From assembly GCA_003694825.1 (NCBI GenBank), contig RFJS01000194.1, positions 1-5,325 on the forward strand: a stretch of DNA of 5,325 nucleotides, given 5' to 3'. The position numbers and the translations under genes were made by a program. The notes under the pieces were generated by a model. The model was not told where the DNA came from and did not search any database. It was given only the letters and a program-made list of their open reading frames with translations. Within the stretch, counting starts at the first letter, position 1. Every line of letters begins with the position of its first letter. This DNA comes from Verrucomicrobiota bacterium. Its GTDB lineage: Bacteria > Verrucomicrobiota > Verrucomicrobiia > Opitutales > Opitutaceae. Shown here one piece after another: positions 1 through 5,325 of the stretch.

Positions 1-54
1 CCCGCCGCCATTTCGTTCTCGTTACGGGCGCTTCCCGAAGCGATAAACGGCACC
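1..54 (+). other. Short leader upstream of the FAH-family gene; possible tail of an upstream gene
   Basis: No convincing promoter or Shine-Dalgarno sequence is visible here. In the frame beginning at base 2 the codons run open to a TAA at 44-46, reading PPPFRSRYGRFPKR, a basic and proline-rich string. It could be the C-terminus of a plus-strand gene ending 8 nt before the next start, but 14 codons are too few to tell from chance. A 5-bp inverted repeat (29-33 with 38-42, loop CCCG) lies 12 nt before the ATG and has no T-tract, so it is unlikely to be a terminator. Confidence 0.2.
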
Positions 55-861
55 ATGAAGATCGTTCGTTTTCTCACCCGCGAGGGGCGCACCGGCCACG
101 CCGAACTGCGTCCCGACGGTTCCGCCGCCGTGATCGAAGGCGACCTCTTTGGTGATTTCCGCGTCACCAACGAAGTCATCTCCGGATTCAAGACCCTCGC
201 GCCCATCGAGCCCGCCAACATCCTCGCCATCGGTCTCAACTACCGCAAGCATGCCGCCGAAGGCGGCCGCGAGCCCCCGGAGCGGCCCATGCTCTTCATC
301 AAGGCCACCAGCTCCGTGCAGCATCCCGGCGACCCGATCGAGATCCCGGTGAAGTGTCCGAGCACGAAAGTCGACTACGAGTGCGAGCTCGCGGTGGTCA
401 TCGGCCGCCGCACCAAGAACGTCTCCCGGGAGAACGCCCTCGACTACGTCCTCGGCTACACCTGCGGCAACGACGTCTCCGCGCGCGACTGGCAGCGCGA
501 CCTCGGTGGCGGCCAGTGGTGCCAGGCCAAAAGCTTCGACACCTTCTGCCCGCTCGGCCCGGTCCTCGTCACGCGCGACGAGATCCCCAACCCGAACAAC
601 CTCGCCATCCGCACCATCCTCAATGGCCAGGTCATGCAGGACTGGAACACCAGTGACATGATCTTCGATGTCCCCACGCTCATCGAGTTTCTCAGCGGCT
701 CCAAGACCCTCCTGCCCGGCACGGTGATCATGACCGGCACGCCCCATGGTGTCGGCTTTGCCCGAAAGCCGCCCGTCTGGCTCAAGCACGGCGACACCGT
801 CACCATTGAAATCGAGGGCATCGGTGCCCTCACCAACCCGGTCATCAACGAGCCGCTCTGA
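55..861 (+). CDS. Fumarylacetoacetate hydrolase (FAH)-family protein
   Basis: This is an intact 268-residue soluble protein of the FAH superfamily, whose members are divalent-metal enzymes that hydrolyse, decarboxylate or isomerise small 2-oxo or diketo acids. A short N-terminal domain (about 1-50) precedes the catalytic fold. Visible family motifs are [10 protein letters not shown] (60-69), FIK (81-83), DYECEL (107-112), [10 protein letters not shown] (138-147), [11 protein letters not shown] (159-169), [11 protein letters not shown] (189-199) and TGTPHGVG (227-234). By family analogy the metal ligands are E109, E111 and D140, and the lid dyad is H66-E69. As I recall human FAHD1, the E-to-D spacing of 29 residues matches, so the active site looks complete. 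The substrate cannot be read from sequence: acylpyruvate hydrolase, oxaloacetate decarboxylase and a homoprotocatechuate-type isomerase/decarboxylase are all possible, and no aromatic-catabolism neighbours favour one. The ATG at 55 gives the usual MKIVRF-type N-terminus. The frame stays open upstream to base 1, but those codons do not resemble the family. asnS follows after 22 nt on the same strand, so co-transcription is likely. Confidence 0.93.
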   Translation: MKIVRFLTREGRTGHAELRPDGSAAVIEGDLFGDFRVTNEVISGFKTLAPIEPANILAIGLNYRKHAAEGGREPPERPMLFIKATSSVQHPGDPIEIPVKCPSTKVDYECELAVVIGRRTKNVSRENALDYVLGYTCGNDVSARDWQRDLGGGQWCQAKSFDTFCPLGPVLVTRDEIPNPNNLAIRTILNGQVMQDWNTSDMIFDVPTLIEFLSGSKTLLPGTVIMTGTPHGVGFARKPPVWLKHGDTVTIEIEGIGALTNPVINEPL

Positions 862-883
862 GGCCCTTCCCCTCTCCCGTACC

Positions 884-2269
884 ATGCAACGCACCACTGT
901 CAAACAGGCGCTCGCCGCCGAAGCACCGATCCCCGAAATCCTCATCCAGGGCTGGGTGCGCACCCGCCGCGACGCCAAGGGATTCTCCTTCGTCGAAGTC
1001 AACGACGGCACCTGCCTCAAAGGCATCCAGGTCATTGTCGACGCCGCCCTGCCCGACTACGCCCATATCGACAAAGTCAATACCGGCGCCGCCGTTTCCG
1101 TGAAAGGCGAACTCGTCGAATCAAAGGGCAAGGGGCAGAAGTGGGAAGTCATCGCCCGTTCCCTCGAGGTCGTCGGAGCAACCGATGCTACCTACCCCCT
1201 GCAGAAAAAAGGACACAGCCTCGAGTTTCTCCGCGAGATCGCCCACCTGCGACCACGCTCCAACCTCTTCGGGGCGGTCTTCCGCGTGCGCAGCCGCCTC
1301 GCGTGGGCGATCCACCAGTTCTTCCAGGAGCGCGGCTTCGTCTACATCCACACGCCGATCATCACCGCGAGCGACTGCGAGGGCGCCGGCGAACTCTTCC
1401 GCGTCACCACCCTCGACCCGGAAAATCCGCCGCGCACCGACGACGGCCGCGTGGACTTTTCCCGGGATTTCTTTGCCCGGCCCACCTACCTCACCGTCAG
1501 CGGCCAGCTCGAGGCGGAAGTCTTCGCCTGCGCCCTGAGCAATGTCTACACCTTCGGGCCGACCTTTCGTGCCGAGAATTCAAACACCTCCCGACACGCC
1601 AGCGAGTTCTGGATGATCGAGCCCGAGATGGCCTTCTGCAACCTCGAGGGCGACATGGATCTGGCGGAGGACTTCGTAAAAAGCCTCATCCGCGACATCC
1701 TCGAAAACTGCGCCGGGGATCTCGAGATCTTCAGCCGCTTCGTGGACAAGACGCTGCTGGAGCGGCTTCGCTTCGTGGTCGAGCGTCCCTTCCAGCGTTG
1801 CAGCTATGCCGAGGCCATCGAGATTCTCGAGAAGAGCGGAAAGCGTTTCGAATTCCCCATCGCCTGGGGGGCGAATCTCCAGAGCGAGCACGAGCGCTAT
1901 CTGACCGAGGAGCACTTCAAGTGCCCGGTTACCGTCTACAACTACCCCAGGGAGATCAAACCCTTCTACATGCGCCTCAACGACGACGGGCGCACGGTGG
2001 CCGCGATGGATGTGCTCGTGCCCGGCATCGGCGAGATCGTGGGCGGCAGCCAGCGCGAGGAGCGGCTCGAGGTGTTGCGCGCCAACATGCGAGACCACGG
2101 CCTCGATGAGGCGGACTACGCCTGGTATCTCGACCTGCGCCGGTGGGGAACGGTCCCGCACGCGGGCTTCGGTCTCGGTTTCGAGCGCATGCTCATGTTC
2201 GTCACCGGCATGGGCAACATCCGCGACGTCATCCCCTTCGCCCGCACGCCCGGACACTGCGCCTTCTGA
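884..2269 (+). CDS. asnS: Asparaginyl-tRNA synthetase
   Basis: This is a complete 461-residue class IIb aminoacyl-tRNA synthetase, close to the roughly 466 residues of E. coli AsnRS. It charges tRNA-Asn with asparagine using ATP in the cytoplasm. The N-terminal OB-fold anticodon-binding domain (about 17-100, starting near [10 protein letters not shown]) leads to the catalytic core. Motif 1 is around 151-172 ([20 protein letters not shown]). Motif 2 is 228-248 ([11 protein letters not shown] followed by EFWMIEPE). Motif 3 is 428-442 ([15 protein letters not shown]), followed by the NIRDVIPF signature. The ENSNTSRH stretch and the short core, lacking the bacterial AspRS insertion domain, favour AsnRS over AspRS. 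The extreme C-terminus reads [10 protein letters not shown], where many family members have a proline in place of the first alanine. The frame is open upstream to an ATG at 746 inside the FAH-family gene, but those 46 codons are low-complexity shadow sequence. The ATG at 884 gives the expected N-terminus. The leader 862-883 is pyrimidine-rich with no Shine-Dalgarno. Its presence suggests direct Asn-tRNA formation, though a transamidation route elsewhere is not excluded. Confidence 0.98.
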   Translation: MQRTTVKQALAAEAPIPEILIQGWVRTRRDAKGFSFVEVNDGTCLKGIQVIVDAALPDYAHIDKVNTGAAVSVKGELVESKGKGQKWEVIARSLEVVGATDATYPLQKKGHSLEFLREIAHLRPRSNLFGAVFRVRSRLAWAIHQFFQERGFVYIHTPIITASDCEGAGELFRVTTLDPENPPRTDDGRVDFSRDFFARPTYLTVSGQLEAEVFACALSNVYTFGPTFRAENSNTSRHASEFWMIEPEMAFCNLEGDMDLAEDFVKSLIRDILENCAGDLEIFSRFVDKTLLERLRFVVERPFQRCSYAEAIEILEKSGKRFEFPIAWGANLQSEHERYLTEEHFKCPVTVYNYPREIKPFYMRLNDDGRTVAAMDVLVPGIGEIVGGSQREERLEVLRANMRDHGLDEADYAWYLDLRRWGTVPHAGFGLGFERMLMFVTGMGNIRDVIPFARTPGHCAF

Positions 2270-2298
2270 ACCGGTCCACTCGCGCACAAGAGACCACC

Positions 2299-2328
2299 GC
2301 CCCGGCCCGGTGCCGTGCCAGCCGGGGC
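2299..2328. terminator. GC-rich hairpin in the convergent gap, possible bidirectional termination structure
   Basis: A perfect 8-bp inverted repeat, GCCCCGGC (2299-2306) with GCCGGGGC (2321-2328), encloses a 14-nt loop. It begins 29 nt after the asnS stop codon. No T-run follows on either strand, so it is not a canonical intrinsic terminator. Its position between two convergent genes makes a role in ending transcription, or in protecting the 3' end of the asnS message, the most likely explanation. At this GC content an 8-bp repeat could also be chance. Confidence 0.35.
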
Positions 2329-2356
2329 ATCCGCGCCCATTCTGCGCAAACGACCT

Positions 2357-2382
2357 TGCCGGCGGTCAGTATTTCGCCGGCA
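2357..2382 (-). terminator. Hairpin enclosing the stop codon of the minus-strand secreted-protein gene
   Basis: A perfect 8-bp inverted repeat, TGCCGGCG (2357-2364) with CGCCGGCA (2375-2382), has a 10-nt loop that contains the TGA of the secreted-protein gene (2366-2368 on the minus strand). There is no T-tract after the stem in either direction. It may be a 3'-end processing or stability element, part of a paired-hairpin terminator with 2299-2328, or coincidental GC-rich coding sequence. Confidence 0.3.
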
Positions 2383-3499
2383 GCACAAACGTGCGCAGGC
2401 GCTGCCGCCAGGGACCATGGCCGCCGGACATTTCAGGGACCACGACAAGCGTCTCGCCTGAGGGCAGCAGGGTCGCGGCCGGCTGTCCCGGCGAGAGAAA
2501 GGCGAAGTTCGCGTGTCCCTTGAACTTGATGACGCGGTCCTTGCGTCCGTGGATCATCAACATGTCGCCGTTGCTGCGGGAGGCGATGATCGTGCCCTTC
2601 GGCGTCACGGTGAAGCCGAGCAGCGCACCGAGCTCCTTGTCGATCGTCTCCGGTTGCCCGGTGTAGTCGGCATTGGGCAGGCGCATCACCGCGCCGCCGA
2701 GATCGTAGGCGATCTGTCCGGTGATCCAATAGAGCGACTTGTCATGGCGCGCATAATACACGCCAGTGGGCAGATTGCGCACCGGGGCGAAGAGGAAATC
2801 TCGCCTCTCGAGGTCCTCTCCGGCCAACAGGGCCGCCACCCCCTTCGAGGTGAGCTTGAGAATGCCCGGCACGCCCTCCGCCGGATCCAACGGCCGCACC
2901 CCCGAGCCGGCGACATCGGTGAGAATGAGATTGCCCGCAGCATCCGCCGCCACCGCCATCGGATCCCGGATGGGGTGGCCGATTTTCGCGGCGAGTGTCG
3001 AACCGGCACCAAGATAGAGATGGGCCAGCACTTCGCCGCTCTCGGGATGGATGAAGACCACCCCCGCCCCGCGCTCACGATCGTCGTCCAGGGACGTGCC
3101 GCGTTCGTTGACGGTCCAGGAGCCGCCGACGGCCACCGCCAGCGCGCCCGCCGGGATCGGGCCCACGTCGGCCGGAAGGACCGCGATACCGAGCGGTGCG
3201 TTGAGCTTTTCCACGAACCGGCGGTCGACCACCTCGAGCTGGTTCTGATCGTTGAGCCGGAGCCGGCTCAACGCGCCCTCTCCGGCGAGCATGCCATACT
3301 CGCCCCGCGCCGCGTTGGTGACATAAAACGTGCGCCCATCCTCGGCGACAGCCACCGCCGCCGGCGAGTGAAAGCCCTCGATCGTCTGGACGAAACGCGC
3401 CTGGGCGCACGCCTCCGGACCGGCAGCCAGGCCGGAGAATGTGAGCAGGGCGGCGAGAGCCATGAACTTCAGGGGAACGGCACGGAATCCGATGCGCAT
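2366..3499 (-). CDS. Exported protein of unknown function, probable NHL-like beta-propeller
   Basis: I do not recognise this 377-residue protein as a named family. Residues 1-34 form a classical Sec signal peptide: basic N-region (R2, R6, K11), hydrophobic core about 12-26, and an AQA cleavage site after A34. C31 is not in a lipobox, so a lipoprotein is unlikely and the mature chain is probably periplasmic or secreted. Five segments follow an NHL/SMP-30-like blade pattern of hydrophobic, Pro/Gly turn and paired strands: about 44-62 (SPAAVAVAEDGRTFYVTN), 100-131 (including APLGIAVLPA and GALAVAVGGSW), 179-195 (DPMAVAADAAGNLILTD), 244-262 (LPTGVYYARHDKSLYWITG) and 290-317 (including LLGFTVTPKGTIIASRSNGD). 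This suggests a six-bladed propeller with degenerate repeats. No catalytic or metal-binding signature is evident, so ligand binding or scaffolding is as likely as catalysis. The first ATG (3499) is preferred over M13 because it preserves the basic N-region and has an AGGG 7 nt upstream. The gene is insulated from glgP by a terminator and converges on asnS. Confidence 0.85.
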   Translation of the reverse strand: MRIGFRAVPLKFMALAALLTFSGLAAGPEACAQARFVQTIEGFHSPAAVAVAEDGRTFYVTNAARGEYGMLAGEGALSRLRLNDQNQLEVVDRRFVEKLNAPLGIAVLPADVGPIPAGALAVAVGGSWTVNERGTSLDDDRERGAGVVFIHPESGEVLAHLYLGAGSTLAAKIGHPIRDPMAVAADAAGNLILTDVAGSGVRPLDPAEGVPGILKLTSKGVAALLAGEDLERRDFLFAPVRNLPTGVYYARHDKSLYWITGQIAYDLGGAVMRLPNADYTGQPETIDKELGALLGFTVTPKGTIIASRSNGDMLMIHGRKDRVIKFKGHANFAFLSPGQPAATLLPSGETLVVVPEMSGGHGPWRQRLRTFVLPAKY

Positions 3500-3598
3500 G
3501 GCCGCACCCTACGCAGGATCAGCCCCGTGAAAAGCCGCAATCTGCCCGCTCCCAACGGCGACGGCACAATGCCGGACCGGTGTTCCGGTTTCGACAGG
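3500..3598 (-). promoter_or_regulatory. Probable promoter region of the secreted-protein gene, boxes not resolved
   Basis: This 99-nt stretch lies between the glgP terminator and the start of the exported-protein gene, so the promoter of that gene is expected here. I could not pick convincing -35 and -10 boxes; TTG-containing candidates exist, but their partners are poor. An imperfect 17-bp dyad at 3572-3588 (CCGGA with TCCGG around a 7-nt centre) lies 73-89 nt before the start codon. It could be an operator or just GC-rich symmetry. Confidence 0.3.
3505..3510 (-). promoter_or_regulatory. Shine-Dalgarno-like site for the secreted-protein gene
   Basis: The minus strand reads AGGGTG here, with AGGG ending 7 nt before the ATG. 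That spacing suits ribosome binding and supports the start at 3499. It is a partial match to AGGAGG. It contrasts with the two plus-strand genes, which have nothing comparable. Confidence 0.4.
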
Positions 3599-3627
3599 AA
3601 AAAGGGCGGCCCGGAACGGGCCGCCCT
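3599..3627 (-). terminator. Rho-independent terminator of glgP
   Basis: On the minus strand, GGGCGGCCC and its flanking bases form a perfect 10-bp stem (3618-3627 with 3603-3612) closed by a 5-nt loop, extendable to 11 bp with a GAA/TTC triloop. The stem runs straight into a run of five T (3603-3599), followed by CC. The structure begins 51 nt past the glgP TAA. A strong GC stem plus a T-run on this strand only fits an intrinsic terminator for glgP. It separates glgP from the exported-protein gene that follows in the same direction. Confidence 0.85.
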
Positions 3628-3678
3628 GCGAATCGAAATCGGCCGGTGGTGTCCCGACCGCCGCTGCGGCGCGGTTGT

Positions 3679-5325
<1,647 letters not shown>

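Noticed and set aside
29..42. Small inverted repeat CGCTTC/GAAGCG before the FAH-family gene
   Set aside because: The usable stem is only 5 bp, there is no T-tract, and it may lie within coding sequence of an upstream gene.
746..883. A 46-codon N-terminal extension of asnS starting at an ATG inside the FAH-family gene
   Set aside because: The extension is Ser/Pro/Arg low-complexity sequence made by out-of-frame reading of a conserved gene. AsnRS length and N-terminus fit the ATG at 884.
22..1035. A 337-codon minus-strand open frame across the FAH-family gene and the start of asnS
   Set aside because: It lies antisense to two strongly recognisable genes and has an Asp/Gly/Val-rich composition typical of antisense frames in high-GC DNA.

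Overview
This window is high-GC bacterial DNA, roughly 60-65% GC by eye, densely coding and without introns, RNA genes, mobile elements or CRISPR repeats that I can see. Two proteins are recognisable housekeeping or central-metabolism enzymes. One is a broadly conserved hydrolase/isomerase-fold protein, and one is a secreted protein of unknown function. A Sec-type signal peptide on the secreted protein suggests a Gram-negative-like cell. My impression from the style of the FAH-family protein and AsnRS is a Verrucomicrobiota (Opitutus-like) origin, but that is recollection-level inference and cannot be settled from this window.

Layout. The left half (55-2269) is on the plus strand. It holds an intact fumarylacetoacetate hydrolase (FAH)-family gene, followed after 22 nt by an intact asparaginyl-tRNA synthetase gene (asnS). 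The two probably share a transcript. Neither has a recognisable Shine-Dalgarno sequence. The right half is on the minus strand. It holds the C-terminal two thirds of glycogen phosphorylase (glgP, running off the right edge at 5325), a strong intrinsic terminator (3599-3627), and then a gene for an exported, probably beta-propeller protein (3499 down to 2366). asnS and the secreted-protein gene converge, with 96 nt between their stop codons. Two perfect 8-bp GC-rich hairpins lie there, the second enclosing the minus-strand stop codon in its loop.

How the genes relate. I see no single pathway. asnS supplies Asn-tRNA for translation, glgP mobilises storage glycogen as glucose-1-phosphate, and the FAH-family protein probably acts on a small 2-oxo or beta-diketo acid. 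The secreted propeller is separated from glgP by the terminator and seems to be its own transcription unit.

No new defence, mobile or regulatory system is evident. The items most worth a second look are the uncharacterised exported propeller protein, the hairpin around its stop codon, and the absence of Shine-Dalgarno sequences on the plus-strand pair.
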